DNA of 43,614 nucleotides from Parapedobacter soli (GTDB lineage: Bacteria > Bacteroidota > Bacteroidia > Sphingobacteriales > Sphingobacteriaceae): assembly GCF_025460835.1 (NCBI RefSeq), contig NZ_JAMXAY010000041.1:1-43614 (forward strand), read 5' to 3'. Shown one piece after another: positions 11,832 through 19,920 of the stretch (position 1 is the first letter of the stretch; every line of letters starts with the position of its first letter). The translations under genes were made by a program, and so were the position numbers. The notes beneath the pieces are model-generated. The model ran no database searches, had not been told where the DNA came from, and saw nothing but the letters and a program-made list of their open reading frames with translations.

Positions 11832-12615
11832 AACCCAAGCCAATTTGTGGCGACATACCCAATCGCGGATGGAAAGTCGCCGCAGTGTCAAACAAAAAGC
11901 GATACCAACGGATACCAAAGCCAGCATGTTGTTGCATAGGGTTCACAGACAATCCCCCGCGTAGGCACAGGATATCACCAATCCAATAAGCAAGGCCCAT
12001 GTGCCCACCCACCCTGTTCTCCCGTCGATAGGCCACGTCTACAGTAAATGTAGCGGTCGATAAGGGGTAACTGAAGCCCACTCTCACAAACGAGGGAATG
12101 GTGCTGTAGACCGTCGATCCGTAATCGGCACGGCTCACGTTAGTATATTGTAATCCAATTGTACCTCCCTGCCCTAAATGGCATTGGACTCCGACATCTA
12201 CCGACAGTGAATAGGCACTTAGATAAGCTGGCACGTAAAGCTGGTGGTAACTCGCAGACATACCTATGGATAGCCGGGGGCCAAACTGCTTGGCGAAAGC
12301 AAAATTGGCTTTCGTGTCGTGGTATGCACCATCGATTCCGTAGCGACGTAACATCACCCCCCAGACACCCAAGCCGGTGGGACCACCCAACAAAGCCGCT
12401 TGTGTGGAAATATCCGCCGATAAAAAATGTTGTTGATATCCTAGGTTTACAGCAATATGGTCCAAACTCGCCAAACCTGCCGGATTAGCGGTTAAGCTGT
12501 AAATCCCCTGAAGGGCAGTGCCCGCTTGCCCCATAGCTTGATAGCTTGGGCCAACGTAGGTTTGGGCGATGCATTCATAGGAGATCAGGAGGAGTATTAA
12601 GCACCTTCCAATCAT
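11818..12615 (-). CDS. outer-membrane beta-barrel protein, PorV/PorQ-like
   Basis: 265 aa from the ATG at 12615, giving the signal peptide MIGRCLILLLISYECIAQ. The mature start YVGPSYQAMGQAGTALQG, followed by SLTANPAGLAS, is the pattern of the PorV/PorQ/UPF0164 group of FadL-like barrels (A/G-rich N-terminus, then NPAGLA). The rest is alternating strands, ending in Phe-Gln after an aromatic strand. In the type IX secretion system PorV and PorQ are accessory outer-membrane proteins, but this one sits in front of a ComEA-like/ComEC/RecQ operon with a 14-base overlap, so a role alongside DNA uptake or simple envelope assembly is possible. The exact subfamily is not determined. Confidence 0.7.
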   Translation of the reverse strand: MIGRCLILLLISYECIAQTYVGPSYQAMGQAGTALQGIYSLTANPAGLASLDHIAVNLGYQQHFLSADISTQAALLGGPTGLGVWGVMLRRYGIDGAYHDTKANFAFAKQFGPRLSIGMSASYHQLYVPAYLSAYSLSVDVGVQCHLGQGGTIGLQYTNVSRADYGSTVYSTIPSFVRVGFSYPLSTATFTVDVAYRRENRVGGHMGLAYWIGDILCLRGGLSVNPMQQHAGFGIRWYRFLFDTAATFHPRLGMSPQIGLGYAFQ

Positions 12616-12633
12616 GGAGGTGAATATACTACG

Positions 12634-12679
12634 AAAAAATGATAATTGAAAGCCGATTACCAATAAGCAACCGGCTTCC
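12634..12679 (-). terminator. possible terminator after the Gfo/Idh gene
   Basis: On the minus strand GGAAGCCG (12679-12672) pairs with CGGCTTTC (12655-12648) across a 16-base loop, with one G-U pair. Six Ts (12639-12634) follow after eight bases. The long loop and delayed T-run make this a weak call. The element lies just before the PorV-like gene. Confidence 0.35.
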
Positions 12680-12681
12680 AA

Positions 12682-12710
12682 CTATCAACTGACAGCTATC
12701 AAATTTGATA
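12682..12710. repeat. CTATCAA direct repeats and a 14-bp palindrome at the Gfo/Idh stop
   Basis: CTATCAA occurs at 12682-12688 and 12696-12702, separated by CTGACAG. The second copy runs into the perfect palindrome TATCAAATTTGATA (12697-12710), which contains the stop codon of the oxidoreductase. Such TATCAA-rich patches are common between genes in this phylum. Function is not known. Confidence 0.4.
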
Positions 12711-14123
12711 ATACTGTTCCCAGCCTTTGCGTGGCGGTGGCCCGATCAATAACTCGTTGGCCACATTATTATTCGTAATCCGCTTTTTCTTGCGGTCAAA
12801 TTCCAATTTGGTGTTTAGTTTTTGGGCTAGCACCCCTAAGCAGAATACCTGGCTCAGGGGAGCGGAAACCTCAAATGGTGAACGTGTTTTTTCTTCACCT
12901 TTGCAAGCCTTCAGGAAATTTGCAAAGTGATTCGAAGGGCTCACAGGGACTTCCGGCAGCCGTGACGCCATATCTTTGGCTTTCTCTTCGGGTATGATTG
13001 ACAGCGTACTACCATGCGACCCACCTTTGAACGTAAGCTCCTTGCTGTAAATGATCTTACCGGGATTTAACTTCACCGGTTCAATATCGCCCGTGCTGGG
13101 GGGCGGGATATTGGGATCCAAACCCGACACACCATATCCTTCAGGGATAGGTGGAAGGTTATCAAGGCCATCATACCAAGTAATATCCAGTGCAGGCATA
13201 CGCTTCCGTTTTGGAAACCGGAACACAATGGTGGATGACATCGGGAAGAAAAAGTCATTATGGCCGGTAGCTCTCGTGCATTCTACCTCGTAGGGCAATC
13301 CGAGTTTCAAAAACTCGTGGGCCGTATCAATGATATGCGCACCCCAATCGCCTAGCGCACCCATTCCAAAGTCGTACCAGCAGCGCCATTGTCCATTGAT
13401 GTAGTCGTGGTTATAATCGTGTTGCTTAGCAATCGCAGAATGCCAGAGGTCCCAATCGAGCGAGCCGGGAATTGGCTCTGCGGGCGGGAACGATTTGATA
13501 TTCGGATCCCATCCGTGCCAACGACGCGGAGAGTTCATGTGAGCGGTAATGGCGGTTACATCTTTGATGATTCCAGCATCCACCCAGGCCTTGAATTGGA
13601 AATAGTTAGCTTCCGAATGCCCTTGGTTCCCCATTTGGGTAACAACATTTTTGTACTTGCGTGCCGCCCGCATCAACAGCTCACACTCCTGGAATGTACG
13701 GCCAAGAGGCTTTTCCACATACACGTGCTTACCTAGTCCCATAGCATGCATGGTAATGGGAAAGTGCGAGTGGTCCGGGACCCCGATGGAAACCGCATCG
13801 ATTTGGTTTCCCATCTTATCAAACATTTGCCGAAAATCCTGGAAGCGGGGTACATCGGGAAATTGTTTCAATATTTTGGCCGTATGGGGGGCACCCATAT
13901 CCACATCACAAAGTGCCACGATATTAGCCAAGCCGGTCGCATACAAATCGCCGATGATTTGTGCTCCCCGGTTACCGATACCGATACACGCCAAATTGAC
14001 CCGTTCATTGGGCGCCGCTAATTTAGGTTTTGCCGATAGCAAGCTGGGAGCGACAGCCGCCGCAGCCGAGGCCAACATAGCCTGCTTGAGGAATATCCTC
14101 CTCGAGTACTCATACTTATTCAT
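12699..14123 (-). CDS. Tat-exported Gfo/Idh/MocA-family oxidoreductase
   Basis: 474 aa. A twin-arginine signal (SRRIFLKQAMLASAAAAVAP) predicts export to the periplasm in folded form with its cofactor bound. A Rossmann NAD(P) site follows (LACIGIGNRGAQIIGDL), then VALCDVD and the family motif YVEKPLGRTFQE (EKP). The C-terminal half is the alpha/beta substrate domain. Members oxidise or reduce sugars and cyclitols, often making 3-keto sugars. It is downstream of, and close to (45 bases), the Tat-signalled isomerase gene, so both are probably one operon under the divergent LacI-type regulator. The substrate cannot be read from the sequence. Confidence 0.92.
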   Translation of the reverse strand: MNKYEYSRRIFLKQAMLASAAAAVAPSLLSAKPKLAAPNERVNLACIGIGNRGAQIIGDLYATGLANIVALCDVDMGAPHTAKILKQFPDVPRFQDFRQMFDKMGNQIDAVSIGVPDHSHFPITMHAMGLGKHVYVEKPLGRTFQECELLMRAARKYKNVVTQMGNQGHSEANYFQFKAWVDAGIIKDVTAITAHMNSPRRWHGWDPNIKSFPPAEPIPGSLDWDLWHSAIAKQHDYNHDYINGQWRCWYDFGMGALGDWGAHIIDTAHEFLKLGLPYEVECTRATGHNDFFFPMSSTIVFRFPKRKRMPALDITWYDGLDNLPPIPEGYGVSGLDPNIPPPSTGDIEPVKLNPGKIIYSKELTFKGGSHGSTLSIIPEEKAKDMASRLPEVPVSPSNHFANFLKACKGEEKTRSPFEVSAPLSQVFCLGVLAQKLNTKLEFDRKKKRITNNNVANELLIGPPPRKGWEQYYQI

Positions 14124-14168
14124 TTATTCTTGATTTATTGATCGAACTTTAGTTTCAACGATATATCA

Positions 14169-15014
14169 CTATACAGACGCGTCCGATACGCCCCTGAAAT
14201 AACCTACACTCTCTGCTAATCCCGCCAGAGGGTCTTTCATATCTTTCTCAAATTCCAAACTGCATTTCCCATCATAGCCCACTTTGCGTAACGTCTTGAC
14301 AAATGCTGGAATATCAATCACCCCCCTACCTAGCTCACATGTCTTGCCGTCCTTGTTCGCCGCCGTCACATTCTTGAAATGGATGTCGAATATCCGCTTA
14401 TGGTAACGCTTTACATCCCCGGCTGGATCTTGGCCGTCGCGCATGTTATGCCCCATATCAAAACACAGTCCCATACGTGGGTCTAAGTCTTTCACCAACT
14501 CAAAAATACTGGTAGCATTGGGGTATAACTTATCTTCAGGGCCATGGTTATGTATGGCATACCGAATATCATATTCCGCCGTTTTGTCGGAAATATATGG
14601 TAAATCTTCCTTGTTTGGGATTCCAACAATCAATTTCACACCGACACGTTTAGCGTACTCAAAGGCATTGTCGATTTCCGCCTTGGATTTCGTCATGTAA
14701 ATCGGTCCCACAGCATACCCCGTTACGCCCGATGCGGCCAGTTTCTGATGAAAAGCCGCAATTTCAGCCGCGGTGCTATTCAATGGAAGGTGAAAATCCT
14801 TGATACATAGGAAATGTACATCCATGCGCTTCATCATGGCTAACGATGCATCGATATCGAAATGAACAAAACTGTAGCCGGCAATACCCAATGCAAACCG
14901 GTCGGTCGCTGTACGGGAATCACCGGAAAATGCCCGTACTGTAGATGTACCCATTACCGTAGCCGCCGATACACCTAAAAGACTCTTTTGAATAAATCTT
15001 CTTCTCGTTTCCAT
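14169..15014 (-). CDS. Tat-exported sugar phosphate isomerase/epimerase (TIM-barrel, AP-endonuclease-2 type)
   Basis: 281 aa from the ATG at 15014; the codon before it is TTG and could not be excluded. A Tat signal (TRRRFIQKSLLGVSAATVMG) predicts export. The mature part is a xylose-isomerase-like TIM barrel with likely metal ligands in the segments IRYAIHNHGPED (His/Glu), MGLCFDMGHN (Asp/His), IFDIHFKNV (His) and CSLEFEKD (Glu). Such proteins are isomerases, epimerases or lyases acting on keto sugars. It is the first gene of a two-gene operon with the Gfo/Idh oxidoreductase and is divergent from the LacI regulator across 85 bp. A periplasmic pair of this type fits a 3-keto-sugar route (inference). 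Confidence 0.88.
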   Translation of the reverse strand: METRRRFIQKSLLGVSAATVMGTSTVRAFSGDSRTATDRFALGIAGYSFVHFDIDASLAMMKRMDVHFLCIKDFHLPLNSTAAEIAAFHQKLAASGVTGYAVGPIYMTKSKAEIDNAFEYAKRVGVKLIVGIPNKEDLPYISDKTAEYDIRYAIHNHGPEDKLYPNATSIFELVKDLDPRMGLCFDMGHNMRDGQDPAGDVKRYHKRIFDIHFKNVTAANKDGKTCELGRGVIDIPAFVKTLRKVGYDGKCSLEFEKDMKDPLAGLAESVGYFRGVSDASV

Positions 15015-15099
15015 CAATTTTTAATTATAAAAGATCATACGTTATTTTCTTATTATGCCGACCTCCTCCTTAATCCGGCTTTTTGTCTATATTAGCCCA

Positions 15100-16125
15100 A
15101 TGGACCACAAGCGCCCTACCATTAAAGATATTGCAGCTGCTCTGAGTCTCTCGCCTTCCACTGTTTCAAAGGCACTCCGGGATCACCCCAATATCGGGGC
15201 AACAACAAAAGAGCGTGTCAAAAAACTCGCCAAGCAGCTGCACTTCGTTCCTAACCAAACCGCTATCCGTTTCAAGCAGCAAAAATCATTCACCTTGGGT
15301 ATTCTTATACCGAGCATGCTCGACCATTTCTATGTCGCTGCAGTCGAGGGATTTGAAAAATTCGCGTATGATCACGGTTACAACGTACTCATCGGTCAAA
15401 GCCACGAAAGCATCCAACGTGAAAAGGAACTGTTGGTTACGATGCAGAGCAATCGCGTAGACGGCCTCATAATTGCAATATCTCGCGAAACACTGGATAC
15501 CACGCATATTAACGATGTTGTCAATTCGGGGATACCAATCGTCTATTTTATGCGAAAGCCGATCAACGAAGAACACCATTGCGTTTGCAGCGACGTATAC
15601 ACGGGGGCAATAGATGCGATCGCCTATTTCGTATCACGGGGGCACCGACGCATCGGTTTTATCAATGCGTCTTCTTTCTGGACCACCAGCCGCGATCGCT
15701 TTTTGGGGTACCGCGACGGATTGATTCAACACCGTATCCCTTACGATAAATCACTCGTGCAAGAAAGCGATTTTACACAGGCAAGCAACAGACAGGCGAC
15801 ACGCCGGCTGATGCGGCTCGACAAACCTCCCACTGCCATCCTCGCTTTCAAAGACCAGGTAATGCTCGACGCATTGAACTGTCTACGTCAAGACTTCCCT
15901 GCCAAGGCCGACTCAGTAGAATTGATTGGCTATGGTGCTAATCCCGTCATCGAATACCTCGAACGCCCCCCACTAGGCTCACTCAAAGAACAACCCCATG
16001 AAATCGGACAAAAAGCCGCTTCACTCCTACTGGATTTAATCAATAACCCACAAGCGGAGTATCAACCAAAACTTGTCAAAACGTCTTGTGAATTACAGGT
16101 CTTCTCCAGTCATAAACAAAGATAA
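15100..16125 (+). CDS. LacI/GalR-family transcriptional regulator
   Basis: 341 aa from the ATG at 15100, which gives the normal start MDHKRPTIKDIAAALSLSPS; an upstream ATG at 15055 would add 15 unlikely residues. The N-terminal LacI helix-turn-helix and hinge span about 6-60 (TIKDIAAALSLSPSTVSKAL, then KKLAKQLHFVPNQTAIRFKQ). A periplasmic-binding-protein-like effector domain follows, with typical ILIPSMLDHFYVAAVEGFE, NRVDGLIIAIS and GHRRIGFIN segments. It likely binds a sugar or sugar-derived inducer. It is divergent from the Tat isomerase/oxidoreductase pair, and the 85-bp gap is the obvious operator region, although I found no clear palindrome or consensus -7 box in it. It may also control the cytochrome operon (inference). 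Confidence 0.93.
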   Translation: MDHKRPTIKDIAAALSLSPSTVSKALRDHPNIGATTKERVKKLAKQLHFVPNQTAIRFKQQKSFTLGILIPSMLDHFYVAAVEGFEKFAYDHGYNVLIGQSHESIQREKELLVTMQSNRVDGLIIAISRETLDTTHINDVVNSGIPIVYFMRKPINEEHHCVCSDVYTGAIDAIAYFVSRGHRRIGFINASSFWTTSRDRFLGYRDGLIQHRIPYDKSLVQESDFTQASNRQATRRLMRLDKPPTAILAFKDQVMLDALNCLRQDFPAKADSVELIGYGANPVIEYLERPPLGSLKEQPHEIGQKAASLLLDLINNPQAEYQPKLVKTSCELQVFSSHKQR

Positions 16126-16251
16126 CTAAAGCCGTCCCCAAAACACCGATGATTGCGTAAAACTTTACGGGCACCATTAAAAACCCGTCAAAAAGCCCTA
16201 TCAAAACACATTTCAAACGGTGTACTTGGTTTTAGAGATAACCAGCTAATT

Positions 16252-18402
16252 TTAGCGGACAATGATTTCATCGACGAAAATCCATGCCGGATTACCCGCT
16301 GCCGGGTACCCAACTGGAATGGGAACATAGGGCTTCGCCTCAATACGTAGGTAACGGATGTCCCTCCCCGATACGGGAACCTCAATCACTCTACTTTGCA
16401 ATGCCGAGGTAAACAGTTCGGGCTGCAATTGGCCCAACAATTCGGCTTGCTCCGCATTCGCCCCACCCCACACCTCAACTTGTTGCGGAGGATAAATATG
16501 GATCGGATAATCCTGTTTGACGCTTACGCCCACCATCCCGATACCTATAGCTTTATCGAAAAACAGCGCAGCAACCATCGATTCGCCGTAAAACCCAAGC
16601 CATTTCCCGTCGGCATGATTACTCCCTCCACTCTCAAGGTCATGCAGTGTGTAGCTCCCCCTACCTTTGTAGTTGGTACTCGGTACCGTTTCCAATACGA
16701 CCGAACTGAACGGGTGACCCGAAGGGTGGAAAGTACGGACGGCTTCGCTACTCGATATCCACCCCGGCTTATACCCTTTTACCCGCACGGAAGTTGACTC
16801 AGACACCAGAAAAGGTTCTCGATAGACCGACGAATGTATGCTATCAGGCTCACTCCCATCGGTGGTATACCGCAGCTCCACGCCCGGCACAGGGTGACGC
16901 AGCACAACCCACAGACTATCGCGGAAAAACTTACTTACCGGTGTGATGATAGGATCATTCAATGGAAGCACCGTCTGTCCATCGTCAATATATCCTAGCT
17001 CGATACGAGTATGTGGGTACTGCCGCTGTAGCTTCTCAACAGCGATAGCATCGATAGCTGTATTCCACACATACACAGACCGCAAAGACGGCACCGACAA
17101 CACGGCCATGAGGCCTGCTTCCGTTATTGAGGTACTACTTAAACTTAGTGTGTGCAATTTCGGAATATCCGACAATATATCGCACCATGTATCGTCCACC
17201 GGTGTACCATTCAATTTCAGTTCCCGCAAATTGGTAAAAGTTCGCAATACATCACGGTCGGCTTCGGTTAATGGCATACCACTCAGTGTAATCGACACCA
17301 CTTGCCGGTTAACGGGCTTCAGGGCCTCAAGTGATTCCGCAGTATAAAATGCTTTACCAAAAAAACTCACTGACAACGCAGGCGACGACTCAGCGACTGG
17401 CCTGACTACACGGTAAGGGGTATTCAACGACCTGACAATTTCGGCATCAGCGGCCGGGAAATCATACTCATCTTCGGCTATTGGGTATAGGGCTAGTGCC
17501 AAACGTCGAATGGTATCATCCGACGGCAGCGACGCCAAGGGAATGTTGAAGTCAGCACCGGAAGCCACCCACGCACTGATTAACGCTAATTCCTCGGCCT
17601 TCAATTGGGGCCTACCTTTAGGAGGCATCCGGTGCTCATGGTCCAAATCCAGCAACAGGCGCTCAATGATGAGACTTTCCCCTGCCGCGCCCCTTACTAA
17701 CACGGGGCCACTCTCACCTCCCCGCATCAAAGCACCCGTATCGGCAAGCACCAAACCACCCTTCGCTTTAGTACTACTGTGGCAGCTCAAACACTTAGCC
17801 TCGAGTATTGGGTACACCAAATCGGGGAATACAGCCGCAGTAGCCATATCTAATGTTTTCTGCTTACCGTTGCGCAATGGTTCAATCAAGAAATCGCCTC
17901 CATGGGTCAACGAAGCTCCAAAGTGCCCGGCCACCACGAGAATGACCAATAAGATGCTCAGGCCTGCTCGGAATAAAAGGCGATAACCACCTGTTGGGCC
18001 CATTGCCCGACGGTGGTATGCCAACAACAATAGTGACAAAAACAGCAACGCCACACCAAGCCATTTATGCCACAAAAAATACGCCCCCTCATACCCACCT
18101 TCCTGCGCGAGCAGCAATCCGGCCACAACGGTAAAGGCTGCACTCACCACACTGGCAAACAGCAACGCATACACCATCCGTACAGCAAAACCCGCCGGTA
18201 ACACCAATCGGTTCTGGAAGCAAGCTAGCCCCCATGCTAAAACCAACAGTACTATGGGAAAATGCAGCAAAAGCGGGTGGCTACGCCCCAGTACCTGCAA
18301 TACGGGCGGGATAACAACAGCATATTCGAAAATCAGCAAAAACAGGGTAAATACAACCAAGCCAATGAGAATATTCAGAAAAAGGGACTGGATAATTTTC
18401 AT
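16252..18402 (-). CDS. DUF2231 membrane domain fused to a planctomycete-type cytochrome c, LRR-like and carbohydrate-type domains
   Basis: 716 aa mosaic. Residues about 1-165 contain five membrane segments with conserved His (HPLLLHFPIVLL and GHFGASLTHGGDF), a DUF2231-type membrane domain. Next comes a haem site, CLSCH, in a PSCyt1-like segment that includes RMPPKGRPQLKAEELALISA. Residues about 385-460 are leucine-rich repeat-like. Then come a chitobiase C-terminal/Fn3-type stretch (VELRYTTDGSEPDSIHSSVY) and a discoidin-like C-terminus. It is probably an inner-membrane electron-transfer protein with large periplasmic adhesive domains; the partner is unknown. It is the last gene of the four-gene operon, nine bases after the DUF1501 gene. 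The stop faces the LacI gene across 126 bp. Confidence 0.82.
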   Translation of the reverse strand: MKIIQSLFLNILIGLVVFTLFLLIFEYAVVIPPVLQVLGRSHPLLLHFPIVLLVLAWGLACFQNRLVLPAGFAVRMVYALLFASVVSAAFTVVAGLLLAQEGGYEGAYFLWHKWLGVALLFLSLLLLAYHRRAMGPTGGYRLLFRAGLSILLVILVVAGHFGASLTHGGDFLIEPLRNGKQKTLDMATAAVFPDLVYPILEAKCLSCHSSTKAKGGLVLADTGALMRGGESGPVLVRGAAGESLIIERLLLDLDHEHRMPPKGRPQLKAEELALISAWVASGADFNIPLASLPSDDTIRRLALALYPIAEDEYDFPAADAEIVRSLNTPYRVVRPVAESSPALSVSFFGKAFYTAESLEALKPVNRQVVSITLSGMPLTEADRDVLRTFTNLRELKLNGTPVDDTWCDILSDIPKLHTLSLSSTSITEAGLMAVLSVPSLRSVYVWNTAIDAIAVEKLQRQYPHTRIELGYIDDGQTVLPLNDPIITPVSKFFRDSLWVVLRHPVPGVELRYTTDGSEPDSIHSSVYREPFLVSESTSVRVKGYKPGWISSSEAVRTFHPSGHPFSSVVLETVPSTNYKGRGSYTLHDLESGGSNHADGKWLGFYGESMVAALFFDKAIGIGMVGVSVKQDYPIHIYPPQQVEVWGGANAEQAELLGQLQPELFTSALQSRVIEVPVSGRDIRYLRIEAKPYVPIPVGYPAAGNPAWIFVDEIIVR

Positions 18403-18411
18403 TGACTCCCC

Positions 18412-19893
18412 TTATACCAGTATATCTTTTACGATGGTTCCTGCCACATCCGTTAACCGGTAACGTCTGCCTAAGTGGCGATAGGTTAGCTTCTCATGGT
18501 CCAATCCCAATTGGTGCAGAATAGTGGCATGGAAATCGTGTACATGTACCGGATCTTTGATAATATTGTAGCCAAATTCATCAGTTTCACCATATACAAC
18601 ACCCGGTTTAATCCCGCCGCCCGCCATCCACACGCTGAAGCAGCGCGGATGATGGTCCCTACCATAGTTGTTATAAGCCAGATTTCCCTGACAGTAATTG
18701 GTACGTCCAAACTCGCCACCCCAAATGACCAGCGTCTCATCAAGCAAACCGCGTTGTTTCAAATCGGTTACTAGCGCGGCTGATGCCTGATCGACATCTT
18801 TGGCCTGCAAAGCCATCTGACCTGGCAGGCTATCGTGCTGGTCCCACCCTTGATGGTAGAGCTGCACAAAACGAACGCCGTTTTCAGAAAGCTTACGAGC
18901 CAACAAGCAGTTTGCAGCATATGTGCCCGGCACTAAGCAGTCCGGGCCATATAGTTTGATAATATGGTCGGGTTCTTTGGCGAGGTCCGTCACTTCAGGC
19001 ACGGAGGTTTGCATACGGTAAGCCATTTCATATTGCTGCACTTTTGCAGTAATCTCCGGATCACCAAAAGCATCGAACTGGAGTCCATTCAATTCCGCCA
19101 GCTTATCAAATAATGCTCTGCGACTTATACGGTCTGTCCCGGAAGGGTCACTCAGATACAGTACCGGATCAGGACCGCCCATGAACTGTACTCCCTGGTG
19201 CACGGAGTCAAGAAAACCATTGGTCCATAATTTCGCATACACGCCCTGCCCATTGCCCCGCCCTTTCGACACCAATACACAGAAAGCAGGCAAGTTTTGG
19301 TTTTCGCTACCCAGTCCGTAGCTCAGCCACGCACCCATACTGGGCCGGTTGCCTTGCTGCGCCCCCGTTTGAAAAAAGGTAATTGCTGGATCGTGGTTGA
19401 TTGCATCCGTATGTAGCGACCGGATGATACACAAGTCATCCACCACATTAGCCATATAGGGAAATACACTGCTTACCCATGCCCCACTTTTGCCATATTG
19501 TGCGAAATCATAATACGAGCCTACCAGCGGAAATGTCGCTTGGCTAGCGGTCATACCGGTAAGCCGCTGCCCGCCACGTACCGATTCGGGGAGGTCCTCC
19601 CCCATCATTTCCCGCAGCTTCGGTTTCGGGTCGAACGACTCCAATTGGGAAACACCGCCACTTTGGAACAAATAAATCACACGCTTCGCTTTGGGCGCAA
19701 AATGCGGAAGCATCGAGACCCCACGATCGCCTCCCGTACCCTTACCCGAAAAGAGATCTGGGATTAGTAGCGAACCCAACGCCGCACTCCCGATACCAAT
19801 GCTCAACTTCGAGAGGAATTGTCGCCTGTTCTGGTACAGACGGGCTTGTTCCACTTCTTTTTCGATCACCTTATCTTTATTCATATCCTTCAT
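18412..19893 (-). CDS. DUF1501 family protein (Tat-exported, sulfatase-like fold)
   Basis: 493 aa. The Tat signal lies after an unusually long charged N-terminus: NRRQFLSKLSIGIGSAALGS at about 22-41. DUF1501 belongs to the alkaline-phosphatase/sulfatase-like superfamily. Typical segments are KRVIYLFQSGGVSQLESFDP near the start, LPAFCVLVSKG, and the C-terminal LVIWGGEFGRTNYCQGN and GRDHHPRCFSVWMAGGGIKP blocks with candidate metal His/Asp residues. The enzymatic activity is not established for the family. In Planctomycetes and many Bacteroidota this gene is almost always next to a DUF1549/DUF1553 cytochrome gene, exactly as here. It lies 27 bases after that gene's stop. Confidence 0.92.
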   Translation of the reverse strand: MKDMNKDKVIEKEVEQARLYQNRRQFLSKLSIGIGSAALGSLLIPDLFSGKGTGGDRGVSMLPHFAPKAKRVIYLFQSGGVSQLESFDPKPKLREMMGEDLPESVRGGQRLTGMTASQATFPLVGSYYDFAQYGKSGAWVSSVFPYMANVVDDLCIIRSLHTDAINHDPAITFFQTGAQQGNRPSMGAWLSYGLGSENQNLPAFCVLVSKGRGNGQGVYAKLWTNGFLDSVHQGVQFMGGPDPVLYLSDPSGTDRISRRALFDKLAELNGLQFDAFGDPEITAKVQQYEMAYRMQTSVPEVTDLAKEPDHIIKLYGPDCLVPGTYAANCLLARKLSENGVRFVQLYHQGWDQHDSLPGQMALQAKDVDQASAALVTDLKQRGLLDETLVIWGGEFGRTNYCQGNLAYNNYGRDHHPRCFSVWMAGGGIKPGVVYGETDEFGYNIIKDPVHVHDFHATILHQLGLDHEKLTYRHLGRRYRLTDVAGTIVKDILV

Positions 19894-19920
19894 TACAGTT
19901 AATGAAATACCCTCAGATCA

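Noticed and set aside
16126-16251. terminator between the LacI and DUF2231 genes
   Set aside because: Only a five-pair ACGGG/CCCGT stem with a 12-base loop is present, without a proper T-run on either strand.
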